From contig CM041776.1 of the NCBI GenBank assembly GCA_023374045.1, positions 347,943,636 through 348,007,635 on the forward strand: a stretch of DNA of 64,000 nt, given 5' to 3'. Source of the DNA: Limonium bicolor. Taxonomy: Eukaryota > Streptophyta > Magnoliopsida > Caryophyllales > Plumbaginaceae. Below are positions 35,401-50,400 of the stretch, one piece after another. A model generated the notes under the pieces. It had not been told where the DNA came from, ran no database searches, and saw only the letters and a program-made list of their open reading frames with translations. The position numbers and the translations under genes are program-made. Position 1 is the first letter of the stretch; every line of letters begins with the position of its first letter.

Positions 35401-38400
35401 GCACGTACTGCATGTAAGAGTGTTTGGTTCAGTTGCTTCAGTTATTTGCGTGCTACTTGTACTTTTAGCTGATTTTGGCAGGTATAATAGGTTTGTATCT
35501 GCGAAGATGGCTGAATCACTCGCTTTTCTGCATGCATCCTGACAGTTCAATTGATCATTTTGAATTCTTTTTGCTCCGTGCAGTTTAATTGCCTCTGTTA
35601 CTAGCAGCACAGAAACAGTGAAAAGTAAGACTGTTATCGTCATGGAGAAAGAGAAGATATACTTGCAACTCAATCAATTCCAGGCAAAGGTATAAGTTAT
35701 TTAGCTCTATTATTTCCTTTATAAGCTATTTCATAGCTTGCCACCTAATTTTTACAAGGTTCGGTTCATTACTTTTTTGTTACCTATAGATTCCTATCAT
35801 GGCGGTGATGAAGGCTATGGGAATGGAATCTATGCAAGAGGTTGTGCAAATGGTCGGAAGAGATCCTCGTTACAGTTCTCTACTGTTGCCATCCATTGAG
35901 GTTAAAAACATTCCGTCTATGTATGCAATACCATGAAATAGGGTCATGTTAAAAACAGTTATACTCTGTGATTTGTTTGCCTCATTGTTGTTTCCTTGTA
36001 TCGTCATCATTAATCATGTTTCAGTTATCTTCTTTGTTTGTAGTTTTTTTTAATTGCTAGTGTCCCTATAGCCTGAATAATTACAACATTAAGTACGTGC
36101 ATAAAGTTGCACCAGATGACATAACAAAAGATGAAACCTCATCCCAACTACACTACAGACTACTAGAAAGTAAGCAGAATCCCCCGTCTTGAATCTGAGC
36201 TTCCTTCAGCAGGCAAAAGCAAAACACCAGCTCTTTCATCTTGATGAGCACTGCTCACAAGACAAACCCCCAAAACACACAAACAAAAATCTCAAACATC
36301 TGCACGAACTGTCATCCCGTTTCTCCCCTAAAGGTCAGCAGCCCTCTAATATACTTTCCTCCATCATCCACCACACCCCAGCTCTCTGATCCCTTTACTT
36401 CTATTCGGGTCTAACTATAGGCTTGCCCTCCATACATAATTGTGTAGCTCCTCACTCCACACCCCTTCCACCAGCCAGATCATTCCATTGACCTTCACCA
36501 ATTCCCTTTAAATCACAGAAAAGTGCCGCCTGTATTGGGATACTTTGACAATGTATGTTTCAGTTCTCACTTTCTCTCCCTATGGTCTTTTTTCTCTTTT
36601 ATTTTCTGTGTGCTGTCTTTTTGGTCTTATTTTTGTATATGCTGAAGTGTGTTTATCTTATCTTGGGCTATTACTTTACTTGCGTGATATTAAGTACTTA
36701 TGTGTTAAAAGTATACAAAGCTGTGTCTTGGCAGTATCTCTCTGCCCCACCAGCATAATCTGGTGGCACCACAGAAGCTTTCAGTTCTGTCTTCAATAAT
36801 TAAATTTGCTAAGTTCTGCAGTGCTAACAGTGGATAAATTAATTTGCCAAACATAACCGTTAGAGATGCTGAGATTGAGGAAAGCTAGGAAGTGGTGAAG
36901 CAGAGTTCACCAGAGATAATCTTGTGATACTTGGAACATAACAGATGATGTTATTTGTTGATGTTGACCAAATACTCATTACTGAAAAAAGTTGTGTTTT
37001 TAGGTTATATTCAGATCTGGTTTTCTCTGGTCCTCAGTTTTGTCATACCTTGTAAACTAGCTTTTTCTCTATGACCTGTTGCTTGAACTCTTGTGGTGTT
37101 TCATAGTTTGTGAACTCGGGCAGATGTCTTTTTCCTCTAAAGAAGTCTTATTATGTCTTAATGATGTACTGTATGTATCAGATGCTTGTAACCCTTTATG
37201 CTTTGTGTATATGCATTGGAATGTACTTCACTTCAATCTAATCAAATTGCTTTTCCCCCACTTTCAAGGAATGCACAGGCTTGGGTGTCTTTACACGGCA
37301 GCAGGCACTTCAGTATCTTGATTCCAAGGTTCCTGGCTATGTTTGACCCAAGAAACTCCTGTTTCCGACACTGTTTATCTTTAAGTTATCTTTGAAATTG
37401 TAGTTATTCTTTTCCATACCAAATATGTGCTGCCCGTGGCAGGGCCGCGTGTGTTGTTAGTGTGTATGTGTGAGAGGGGAGGGGGGATTGTTGGTCTGGG
37501 ATACAACACCCCTAACCTCGGTCTTAAGAGGCATACTCGCAATGACCCCAACTTTTTGCGCATTGCAGTGCGAAATTTGCATGATAAGTGGTTTGGAAAA
37601 GACATGGACCCATAGCGTTCCAGAACACAGCTTGGGAAAAAGTAATTAGCAGCCAGCTGTGTTTTATTACCTCCAAAATGGACGTTAATGCTCGTGACAA
37701 ATGCTCATTTATTGGCCTTTACTCTGCATTTGTTTGTCTTATGACCAATTTTAGTTCGTATTTCTTAGGACCTCCAAGTACTGTGTGGTCATCGGATGAT
37801 ATTTAGTGAACTTACATTTCCATATAGCCAGCTTCTGAAGTTGGAGATGCTTGTAATTGTCTAGTGTCAGTATTTCCGCTTCATTTAAAATCAACTTTAG
37901 TTAAGCAAAAGGGGTTCCCAGTACAACCTATTTTGATCAAAAGGGGTCTCCTACAAAACTATTGCTACTAAATGACCGAATTAACTGAAGGTGATTTGGA
38001 GTTGATTAGTTGACGTTTCCCCATGAAATGAAATCTTAAATCTGCTTCCGTATTTTTTCCGCTTGCTGTGAATCTTTATGGAGACTTTTTTGGTGTTTAT
38101 GCTTAAAAACTTTGTTTCTTTTGAAAAATATCTTTTAATTTGTTTTTAAGTAAAATCTATCCTTTTGTGAAATATATTTTTAGCTTGAAAAGATGATATT
38201 GTATTCGTGGTCTTGGATGAACAAGATAGGAAGTGCATATGTTGTAACTTTAGATTGGCCACCCTCTTTAAGTGGTTATTATCTTGTTTTTAATCCTACT
38301 ATTCAATATTAACTTGAGTCTGATTATCTCTACAGGTGAAAAAGAGTCCATTTTTTTCTGCAGCCGTTCAGAAGGTTTACTTTCGTATCCTCTAAATTGG

Positions 38401-41400
38401 TGGATTATATTATGAACTTCAATAAAAGACCTCTGAAGCCGTTGATGTCATTTTCAGGAAAATGGCGCTTTGAAAATACTTCGTGATGTATTTATTGCTC
38501 ACGTCATGGTTTGTATTTTGTTCTTTTATTGAGTTTTGTGGTCTCTTCTTTTAAGGGACCCATTTTGCTTTCATATGCCAAATGCTGTGATTAAATTCAT
38601 TTATTTTATGACTTAGCTATTGTTTAAAAAGCCGATTAATTTAACTTCTGTTTATATTGTTTCCTCTAATTTAAATAGGTCAGGAATGACAACTTTCGTC
38701 CTAAGTGTGTATATGCTGCGGTAATGATTAAACGCATGTTGGAGGCCTTCTTAAACAATGCTGCAGTGGACGACAAGGTGATATTCTAATACCTTATTAC
38801 CTCACTATATATATTGTTGTGTTTGTGTTATCTGTCATAAAATTGTGTCTGGAATGTTACTTCTGTCTTAAGGGTAAACTGTGAGATTTCTGAAATTTTA
38901 CTTCTTCACTGAGTTCGGAAATGATTCCAGAAAACTTGTATGATTGTTTTGTCATGATTTTTGTTGCAGTTTGAGATGTTTTGGAAAGTTAATAACAGTA
39001 TAGAACAAATAGTTTTGTATGCATGCTGTAAAACCATGTATAAAGAGGATGATTGCTTGAGTGTTGTTGTTTGAATTGGTACTACATATTTTGGGCACTA
39101 TACTTTGTTTTTGTATCAACTAGTATTTATAACATGTTCTTTTTTTTTTATCATTTTTCCCTTGGGAATAGACAACATAAACATGGTTAAAGTTGCTGTA
39201 GTATCACTAGTCTGTGTTTGTTGGCTTACTTTAAGGAAGTGCTTGCTTATATAAGGATACCCAATAGGAAGCTGCGGTCCTTCAGGAGAATCATTAGCCA
39301 GTAAATGTACTAAGGAAGCTTCTTTCCAGTTTAGCAAACAAGAAACCATCTAAAATTGGATGCGTAATACATCATCTTCGTAGACATATCTGTTTTTCCT
39401 GTTTTATGTACGCCGTTAAATAGTTCTGAGAATTTGTCTTTAAGTGCTCTTTTTATTTCTTATGAAGAAGTTACTTATAGTGTATGAGGGTAATTTCAGC
39501 CGATGTAATAGTGAATTACTACTGACAGCCTGATATGTTGGGAACTCCTGTATACAGAAATAAGATTTTCTTTTCTAAGTATTTCAAGAAATAAAACATT
39601 CTTCGATGTTTCATTCTTGGGGCCGTTGTTCACAATCATCTTCATTTTTATGGCACCCTTTTTCATTCGAGAAATCATTGTTTGTATCATCCTTCTGGTC
39701 GAGATGTTGTCCTGACTAACATTTTCTAAACCAGATACTTCTTGTTAGAGAAAGGTTAGGGTCTTAATGACATCAAAGGCTCCACACATAACTGTTCCCC
39801 AAGGTTTTGAGCAACCAGCATCGAGGTTGCTTTCAAAGTTTAACTGTGCATTTATGAGATTCACTCTTTGTTGGATTATTTTACTCACGTCAAAAAAGTA
39901 TCTGTTACATCAAACATCTTGTCTTTTCATTGTTTAAAGTAGCCTTGAAACATCAAAGGACAAGCGACTCATGAATGTCAGTATTAAAATTTTACAAATA
40001 CAAAAGTAATATTCACATGTATGAATTTGTAGGTATTTTAATAAGATGTGGGCATCTATGTTTATGGATTTTGGTCTCATGTGTTGTGCTTATGGGTCTG
40101 ATGAAGCAACAGTGATATTTGCTTTAACTATGATCCTTGTTTTTAATAAAAATGTCAATGTGAGCTTAAAAACTTATGGAAACTATAATGAGTACAGGTA
40201 ACCTCCCTGAAATGATTTCCATGTGAGGATAGATCTCAGCTCAAGCTCTGAGTTCCAACCAAAAGAACTTCTGAGTTGTCCGTTTTCTCACATGTAATTG
40301 GAGACTACTATACAACTCTTGACGTGTTCTGCTTTTAGATCTTCTTAAAACTAGTATGTGCTGGCTAGCTTGTTCTTTGACGTGTTATTGCTCTTTATCT
40401 GGGTTACCTTTGTTTGGTGAAATATCAAGTTGAACTGTATTTAACAAATAAATGCTGACATAAATGTTCTGGTACGAATTGGTTGGCAAGTAAGATGTAA
40501 TTTTGATCTGTGTGCTCTGATGGGGCATTATTTGGTCTGATTGCCTAGGGAACTACAATACATCCTTGCATGAACTGTTATTCACCTGGGTCAGTGTCTG
40601 ATTTGCTATTGATTAGGATTATGTTGGAAACAAGCGCTTTGAGCTCTCTGGCCAAATGTTATCACTACTTTTTTTGAGGTACCATACATGCTTGCTGCAT
40701 CCTTGTTAGCTCTTTCAAAGTCCCTGGCATGCTCTTACTTTTATGCTGTTATTTGTAGGACTTGTTCAAGACAATGAATTCTGAGATTAAAAAGAAGGTG
40801 GATGGAGTCTTGGCAAAGATGAGCAGATCTAGCCGGTTTGATTTTTCTTTGGTATAATAAATGAATTCTCTCTTGAAACTTTTTCCGTCTATTTCTTTAA
40901 GTTGTGACAATAAATTGCATAATCCAGTCGGGGATATCGAGTATGATAACTGTTTGCGATTCCCATGTAAGTCCAAGCCTCTTCTCTACAACACATACCG
41001 TAGGAGTTCCATTGCAAAAATAATAATAAAATAAGGCAAATAGAATGTTGTGTTTGGTTTAAGATGTGGCTAGGTGTGTTTACAAACAAAAATATCCAGA
41101 AATAACATATGCTAGGAGGAACGTTATCTTGAAATAGTGAGTAGCAGTTAAGGCACAGTACCTCCCTTTTCTTGAAGAACAAGCAATGGGCTTCTTTGAA
41201 GAACAGTAACACACCCATATTGCTCATTAAAAATTCACTTTTGTTGACATTATAAAGAGTGCTAGAATTTATTGGTAACCATACAGCTCTTATATTGCTT
41301 TTTTGTTTTGGTAAGTAGTACTTCCTCCTGTTCTAAGTATTTGATTTTCTAGCTTTGGACACAAAAATTAAGGAAAAAAAATTAGACCATATTACCCTTA

Positions 41401-44400
41401 CTTTTTACATTGGAAATTGAAATAATTTGAAAATTAGAGTTGTGAGATAAAAAGATGAGGGGTAAAAATGGAAAGTAGATAGCAAAAAATGCTAGAACAT
41501 CTTATATTTTGAAAAGAATAAGAGGATCCAAAAATTCATATATTGAGAATAGGAGGGAGTAGTATATTAAACTAAAGGAGAAAGTCCAAAACTTTACAAT
41601 CTAATGGTTGCTAAGTGAAACCTTTCTAATACAGCTCATATATTCCATTGAGAGTAATTTGGGGTGCCATATGTAGTCCGAAAATGCTTAGAGAGAGATT
41701 TGTTTTGCCAGAAGTTCGCACTGATCAGTGGAGCCTAGTCTCTAACTTCTTGATGCAAGAAATTAGTCATTACCTCTTAGTCTTAGGGTGATGAAAATGT
41801 TTTCCTTAGATTTGCATCTGGTTGAACTTTTCTTTCCTGCAAAAGTACTATGCATACTTCTATCTGCCTGCTGGAGGCTTTGAAATGGCATGTAAGTTAA
41901 ATCTTTTCGTTCTTTTTTCTTGTGGTGATATTATCAGTATATTCACCAAGATACTATAACTCATGGCCTGGAAAGAGCACTTTCTACCGGAAACTGGCAG
42001 ATAAAACGATTCAGGGTCGATCGGAAAGGCGTATCTCAGGTTAGCTTTCTTCTTCTTCTTTGCTGGTTCTGTTACAAGTCCGACATTTTAGTTACTTACA
42101 CTTCTGCTGATGCCATTTTAGGTGTTATCTAGACTATCATTTATAGGATCCATGGGCTATATGACAAAGATTTCGCCACAGTTTGAGAAATCAAGAAAAG
42201 TTAGTGGACCCAGAGCCTTACAGCCTAGCCAGGTAAAATGTTTTAACCAGATAAGTATTTGTGAAGGAACCATATTTGTTTAGGTCGCGATATGAAATTT
42301 ATTGGTATTAAATTGTTGCATCTTATTTTCTAGTGGGGGATGCTGTGTCCATGTGATACTCCAGAAGGTGAAGCTTGTGGATTGGTGAAAAATTTATCAC
42401 TGATGGCTCATGTTACTACTGATGATGATGAAGCCCCATTGATATCTTTGGTAACTCTCAGTTTACTGAGAGCTTGACTCTTCCAACCTTTTATATTAAT
42501 GATTCCAGTATATCTCTATGTTTTTTGTTCTGAATGCTCCGTGCCACTCAACAGGATGCTAATTGATTTTTTAAATGGAAAGTTCATAATATGTTTCTAA
42601 GTAGTTTTGTAATTCACAAAATACCACAATTTTGAAACTTGTTCTCCATATGCCACAGAAAAAATATTAATTCACAATCTGCCACTTTCGTAACTGATGT
42701 TTACTGCATCATGAAATGGCTGGAGAAAATGACATTTTGCCCCGACTTTGCAGACTATGTTTTATGTTCACAATATGTCACTTTTTTTTGTAATGACTAC
42801 ATTTTTTATTTTTCCTATTGCCTAAATTTAAAAGTTCTCAATATACTACTTATGTATATTACAAAGCTTTTAAGTGATATATTATAAATTATCCCTTTTT
42901 AAAAATGTTTTTTTTTTATAAGTAGTAGTATATTAATTATCACAAGAACCGAAGGAGCTAAACAACCTATAGGTTAGAAGATGCCACTGCCCTAATTACA
43001 TAGTTAGCACATTGTTGTGCTGTGCAAAAGAGGTCCCGAAAGATCCTATTGTTCCTCTCCTTCCATATACAATATATGAGAGCGGTGAACACAAAAGAAT
43101 TCATTCTATTCCTATTACACCTATTACACGTTTTTTCCATGTTCTACTAACCCACCTAACTATTCTATCCCAGTTCCTTGGACTTCTAATTCCTCCATAT
43201 TGGTTCCAGACTGTTTTCCAAACCTCATTAGTATACCTACACTCAAAAAACAAGTGTTTTACTGATTCTCTACCATCATGACAAAATACACAATTTTCAT
43301 CAGCTGTCATCCCCCAATTTCTAAGCCTATCCTTAGTTGCAAGTCTTCCGTAGACTGCTAACCAAGTGATAAACGAGTGTCGAGGGAAATTCCCTTTGCT
43401 CCAAATCACTTTGCAAGTCTTCCGTAGACTGCTACCAAGTGATAAACGAGTGTCGAGGGAAATTCCCTTTGCTCCAAATCACTTTGTCCCACTCCACCAA
43501 TGGTTCTTTCTTGAACATCTTCTTGTAGCACTTGCTGATATAGAAGTATCCTTTCCGACATGGCCAGTTAATTGAGCTGCCTTCACCAAAGTGCTCTACC
43601 ATAAGCTGTCTGCTCCTCATAAGGTTCCTCCAACACCAAGAGCTGTCTGTCGGGGCATGTACATCCCAGAGAGTATTATGCTTTATATAGTATTCATGCA
43701 CCCATTGACCCACAATGTATCTGCATTTGTTTCAATATACCACAATTGCTTACAAATGGCTGCCTTGTTCCATGTTTCTAGGCATTTCACCCCAAGTCCT
43801 CCAGACGACTTCGGTTGACACACTTTCTTCCAAGCAATACTTGCCTTCTTGGAGTTTGTATTACCTGCCCATAGAAAGGCCCTACACATAGCTATGACTT
43901 CCTTAATCACCTTTTTCGGGAGGGCAAAGATAGATATCCAATAAATTTGCATAGAAAGAAGTACCGATTTGATAAGTTGCAATCTCCCTGCATAGCTGAG
44001 GAACCTAGAAGACCAACTCTGAACTTTCCCCACAAGTATGTCCACCAGATCCCGTAAGTAGGTCTTGAAGTCATCAGTAGCCCCCCATGTACACTTTGGT
44101 TTTGTTCATATTTGCTTCCAACCCTGACACCTTAGAGAAGCATGTAAACAGAGTCATCATCTCCTTAACAGCCCCATGCTTTGCTTTACAGAATAACATG
44201 AGATCATCAGCAAAGCAAAGATGTGTCAGATTAAGCTTCTTGCACTTCGGATGAAACTGAAACTCTTTCATAGTCTTAAACTCATAAACAACCTGCTAAG
44301 GTATTCCATACACACTACAAAGATGTAGGGCGATATGGGATCACCTTGTCTCAGACCTTTTCTCCCCGGGAAGAAACCTTTAAAACTCCCATTAACCACC

Positions 44401-47400
44401 ACTGAATAGCTTGGTGTGGTAATACACTCCATGATCCATCCCACAAATTTTGCCGGGAAATTAAGTGCTATAAGGATGTCATGGACAAAACCCCAATTGA
44501 TACTATCATAAGCCTTCTGCAGGTCAACTTTCATCATACATCTAGGCGAGATGACTTTTCTCTTGTATCCCTTAATCAACTCTTGACAAAGGAGGACGTT
44601 ATGGGAGATATATCTTCCTTTGACGAACGCTGCCTGGTTTGGGCTGATATATCTCCCAAAAATCCTTGAAGTCGATTTGCAAGAATTTTACTAATAGTCT
44701 TGTAGATCACATTACAGCAAGAAATAGGCCTAAAATCACATGCACGTCTTGGGTTCTCCTTTTTTGGTATGAGGCTGATTGCAGTACAGTTGATTTTCCT
44801 TAGCAGTCTACCAGATGAGAAGAACTCTTTTACAGCTGCACACACTAACGGCCCTGTCACCTCCCATGTGTCTTTAAAAAAAGCACTGCTATAACCATCT
44901 GGGCCAGGTGCCTTAGAGTCAAGAATAGAAAATAGGGATGTCTTTATTTCATTATCCAATACCCCTCTGCACAGCTCAGATTCTGCGCAGTTTGGGATCG
45001 TTGGGCCCCTGTTAACTACCTCTTGGTCAATCTTTACACAGCTAGTAGACGTCCCCAAGATTTTCTCAAAGTACTTAACTAATTCTCTCGAAATCTCATC
45101 TGGTTTGGTTTTACATTCACCATCCTGCCCATCAAGAGAAATAATAGTATTTCTAGCATGACGCCTTTTGATAATTGCACGGAAATACTTCGTGTTTCTG
45201 TCCATGGATTTTAGCCATTCACAATGACTCTTCTGCCTAAGGAAACTGTTCTCCGCAATGGACATCTGTTTCAAATGACAAGTAGCGATTTTCTCCTCTC
45301 TGATCAGCTCCTCGTTTTGTAGATCATCCCTTAGTCTATCTTGAATGCCATTTAACTTCTTTTCAGCTTCATCCATCTTACCACTGATATTCATCCATCT
45401 TACCACTGATATCTGAAAAATGATGCTGGTTGATTTCTTTAAGGCTACTTTTTAGCTCTTTCAGCTTGCTACACACTTGATCCATCATCTTGCCATTATG
45501 CCTTTGATCCCAAACATTCGTAACTACTTGCTGGAATCCTGGAAAAGAGCTCCACATCTTGCAGTAATTGAACGGTTTAGGGCCAAAATTTACATTCTCC
45601 TGGATCTTAACAATAATAGAGCAATGATATGAAATGTCTGGAGCCAGAAAGCTTGCAAACAAGTTAGCAAACTTTAGAGTCCATAAACCATTGGCCAATG
45701 CTCTATCCAGCTTTGACCATATAGTGTCCCCTTGTTCATGTTTATTCCACTAGGTATAGGTGAAACCCGTAGACTTAAGATCATCGACTCCAAGATTGTG
45801 TAAGCAATCCTTGAACTCCAAAATCTCAAGCCCAGGGACATTTCTACCTCCCACTCGTTCATCTCTTGATTTCACAACATTAAAATCTCCTAAGATAGTC
45901 TAGGGGTTGGAGATAGAATTATTAACCTGCACAAGACTCTCCCAAAGCTTCCTTCTTTCTAGGTAGTTATTTGAAGCATACACAAAAGAAACATCGAAAG
46001 TGAGGTCATTAACCTTGTCAACAGCTTCACAGTGGACCAGCTGATCTGTCATAATAATTGGACTGATATCCCACCGTCTCATCCCAAAAGACAATTGTAC
46101 GAGCCTTCTCAACTTACCCAATATTAGACAAAGTCTTCCAGCTCCCAAAACATTTTCTGGTAACATTTTCCAGATTATTTCGTGCGATCTTAGTCTCCAA
46201 AATAGCACCAAAAGAGATACCATTCTTCTTAACCCACCTTCTTACCCCACTTTGTTTGGCGGGGCTGTTAAGCCCTCTAATGTTCCGCTCGCTACTTGAG
46301 TCATCATCATAACTATTGTCTTGTGGTATATCACTATCACTTTGTTCCCCTTGGAGCACTTTATAATTTCCGTTAACTGCTTCTTACAAGCCCTTATTTT
46401 CGAGGGGGCAGCTCTTGTTGATGGGGTAGTTTGTGGAGGGTTATTGGCCCAAACCTTTCTCTTACTCTTAGAGTAGATCCTCCACTCTTGCTCATCTTGA
46501 ACTGATGCATTTTGGGAGGTCATGCTAGTAGCTGCTTCAGATTTCTCCATCTCTGGTTTTTTACCCCAGTCTGTTCCTCTTGAGGGCTGCCCAAAAAATT
46601 CCGAAACCGGTATCCGACCGAAACCGAAGTGAACCGTACCTGTTTTCAGGTTAACCGTACCGGTTCTTGCGGTATGGTTAACCGAACCGTGTAAATTAAA
46701 CGGTTTCGGTTTCGGTAACGGTATTGAATTTTCCAGAACGGTTAACCGCATGGTTAACCGATTATATGAAAAGTGAAAAACTTCAAATATTAATGCTCAC
46801 CTTATATAATAATTAATGCTAGCTATTGAGGGAATATACATATTATTATATTTTTTATCACGTATATTAGATTTTTCACTCATGATTTGGTGGATGCTCA
46901 ACATTGTACTATAATATTAAATGGTATGGGTCTCATCAATAAAAAAAATATACGGCTACAAGGTTAACCGATAAAACCGAACCGAATTAAAGGTTAACCG
47001 GTCTAAACAGAATGGTAATGGAATTGAATTTTAGAAAACCGAATTAAACGGTTAACCGAATCGGTTAACCGATATAAATGGAATGGTAATGGAATTGAAT
47101 TTTAAAAAACCGAAGACCCGGTTAACCGAATGCGGTTAACCGAATAAGGCGGTTAACCTACCAAGAGTCTTGGGTTTGCTCCTCCTCTTGCTCTTTTTCT
47201 GCATTGTGTTCCTCCACATTATTAGCTTTCTGAACCTATACTTTCTTTCTCACAGCCTTGCAATGTTGTTCTAGGTGTCCCATTTTCTTGCAAATGGTAC
47301 ACCAGGTGGTTTCCATTCATACTCCACCTGCTGCTCATGAGTCTCCCCTTTTGGATCCTTAATCCACAAGATGTCTGGAAGTTCCTGCCCCTTTTTAACC

Positions 47401-50400
47401 TCAATTAGAGCCCTTGCGTATGCCAATCTCTCCCGATTGATAGTACATCTATCCATGAACAAGGGAATCCCAATTCTGCTAGCTAACTTACTCAACGTCT
47501 TGCTGTTCCAGTATTGGAGTTTCAGAGCTGGGAACTTAACCCACACAGGGAGTGAATCCCCAACATCTTTGTTCAGCTGAAGGTCTTCCGACCATGGTTT
47601 CACAAAAAGTGGACGCCCTCCGGACGTCCATCTACCTTCAACAGCATTTGCTTTACCTTGCTCACTCTTGAATCTAGTGAGATATACCCCTTGCTGTAGC
47701 CGGTAGATAGCTTCAATATCTTGTCCTGGCCAGATGTTTCTTAGAAATTTATCCATTGCTGTAAAAGGGAGGTCAATTCCCAGTAGGAAGCATACTACAG
47801 AATTTATCCAGTACTCCACTTCATCTTTTACCTCATCTTCATCAACAGTAATGGTGTTTTCTTCATTCGCTTCTGTTGGTTTGATAAATTCAAGCTCAGC
47901 ACCATTTTGCTTGACCCTATTGTTCGCAAACAAACTAGCCCAATTTATCCATTGCGTTGCTCTATATCAGACTATTAGCTTTCAATTCGTGCTTCTATGC
48001 TTTATTTCTTTTTCATGGTCTACATGTGGTGCTCAAAGATCACTGATATAAGTGAATGGCTTGTCTGTAGATAATTGAAGACATCTACGTCATGTTGTTT
48101 GAATACAAATGTTGTTTATTAATCCCTGTAGTTTATAAGAGAGAAATCTTATTTACGTGTGTTGGGAATGAATACAGCCCTATATATAGAGTTAGGGTCT
48201 ATATAAGTTAGCTTGAAGAATAAGTTAAACTTACATCTTTTTTGATAAAAGAATCCTATTTTCCTTTACCAAACAGGATTCCTTTGTCAAAAAAGTGTGC
48301 AACAATTGTTCTTTTTGTGCAGTATGGAATATATGGAAGATGAGGAATGGAATGGTGTTTGTAGGGAAGTTACCAGTTTTTGATTTGGTAATATCTGGAA
48401 CTGGATAAAGACTCTGGTGAAGGGATTTTCTCATCCAATCAGCTATGTGTTTATGGACCCAAAATAATAGGAAACTGTATTTGAAAAGAAGGGAGGACAT
48501 TTATATGGCATGACATAGCCATATGAGAATACATTGAAACAGACTAGTCTCCTAAAACAAAACACCCTTTAGTAAGAGATCCAGCCCCCAAAACGCCACC
48601 ACATATCACCCACCTACTGCCGCAGATCAAAGAAAAGAAGCAGCACTGTTTCCTTGAGAATGAGCATCTTTTATCAAACTAAACAAAAACGTCAATCTGA
48701 AGATCAGTGCTCAAAACAAAATATAGGGGCACACATGACTTAAAAAGGCACAGTACCATCTACCAGCCAAGGCATCAGCGACACCTGGGCAAAGGTGAGA
48801 ACACTCCTCAAAACTGCCCACAGCAACACACTAACACAGAAAAACAATACACTCTCAAATGACACAAACTAAACTTCACGCCGAATCTCGAAGAAGCTGG
48901 CCAACCTTTCTAGCTCCTTAGAAATCGCCAGGGAGAATGGTCAAATCCGTCCACCACAACCTTGTCCAATTTCAAACATGCAACTTTAATATTCGCAGTC
49001 AAATCAAGAACCAGCTTCTTTGCTTGTAATGCCATCTTCTACACCGCTTTGTTAGGCCGACTCTGTGATAATGTCCCTTTTTTGCACCAGTTGTCGACCG
49101 AAGTGTAAAGCTGTCGATGTTTTGGAAAGATTGACTGACTTATATAAGCCTTGGATCTACCATCGTTTAGCGAACTGCCTACTCAGTGATGTTGTTTTGG
49201 TCTGGTTGTGATGTCACTTGTACCGACTTGTTTGGATCTTAAGGGAGTGACTTACTGAATCTGTTGGTCACCTGCTTGTTTTGCATTATACTGCCAATCA
49301 TCAGTCCTCAGTCTCTTTTTACATTGAATGAATCTTTTGCGATCTGTTGATGTCACTTATAAGTTATTATTCTTATAAATCATCAGTTATTGTACACCAA
49401 TCGCCAGTCAGTAGGCACCACGGCCATATATGTTTATCTTTTGAGAATACACTGGATGAAAGCTTGCTCGTCTGGAAAATCCTTTCACTCTCTAATGGAA
49501 CATGCTCTGCGAATAGGATACTGCCTGTTCGCTTTTGGATATATGTGGGTGTTTTGTTTTGGCTATTTTATATGTGACAATATATTATTGGAGGAGAACG
49601 CAGGACCTATGTGGGACCCAGGCGTACCCAAGTGGGATCTAAGTGATTCTTCCTCAACAAATTCACTATGATTTTTTTTCCTTTTGAACTGAGGTCTCGT
49701 AATTCCTGTACGAGTTTCCTGCATTTCAATGGCTAGCTCATAAGCTTACCGTTTGATGTTATGCACTGATGTTCATTTGGTTTATGAGTTTGGTACACTG
49801 GAGACAATTTAAGAAGCTTCATATTCATTTAACTTAATAGTATGACTCATGGATGTATTTTCTGGCAAGCTGTACTCTGTTTCTCTTGGTTTCTATTTGT
49901 TCAATTCCTTTTCTACTCGCTTTTTTCTTGTTATACAGCTTAACTAGCTTTGTTTCTTCTGGGTTAGTGTTTTACATATGGTGTTGAAGATCTGGAGCTA
50001 CTCTCAGGGGAGGAACTGCACTCCACCGATTCATTTCTTGTTATATTTAATGGGCGCATTCTTGGAAAGCATGAACAGCCGCAGGTAGTCAAAATTATTT
50101 AGTCTGGCAATAACTGCAAGAAGTAAATTTTGTTCATTGACTGTTATAATTCTGCTTCAGCCTAAATTTATAGTTTCCTTTATCTTCCTGTTCTTAGAAT
50201 TTTGCAACCGCACTGAGGCAATCACGGCGAGCTGGCATTACTGGTGAATTTGTTAGTGTTTATGTTAATGAGAGGCAGGTGAGCATCATTTTCTTTCTTG
50301 TATATGTGTGTATACATTTTAGGAACTTATATTGCTTCTATGTACTTCGTTTATGTTAGGAGTAGGGGTACGATAGGGTTTATTATTTAAGGTAGGGGTT

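Larger units (their letters stand above)
42896..47964 (-). mobile_element. L1-type LINE, antisense in NRPC2 intron 19
   Basis: A minus-strand non-LTR retrotransposon. A T-run near 42908-42918 marks the poly(A) end. Going up in coordinate follow zf-RVT (43101-43700), reverse transcriptase (44074-45406), endonuclease (45674-46359) and ORF1 with DUF4283 (47271-47963). ORF1 begins mid-domain (an in-frame stop just above [13 protein letters not shown]), so the copy is 5'-truncated near 47964. Several frameshifts and stops make it inactive. A repetitive insertion (46586-47165) and a 74-bp tandem duplication (43337-43483) lie inside. The target duplication was not resolved. Confidence 0.88.
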
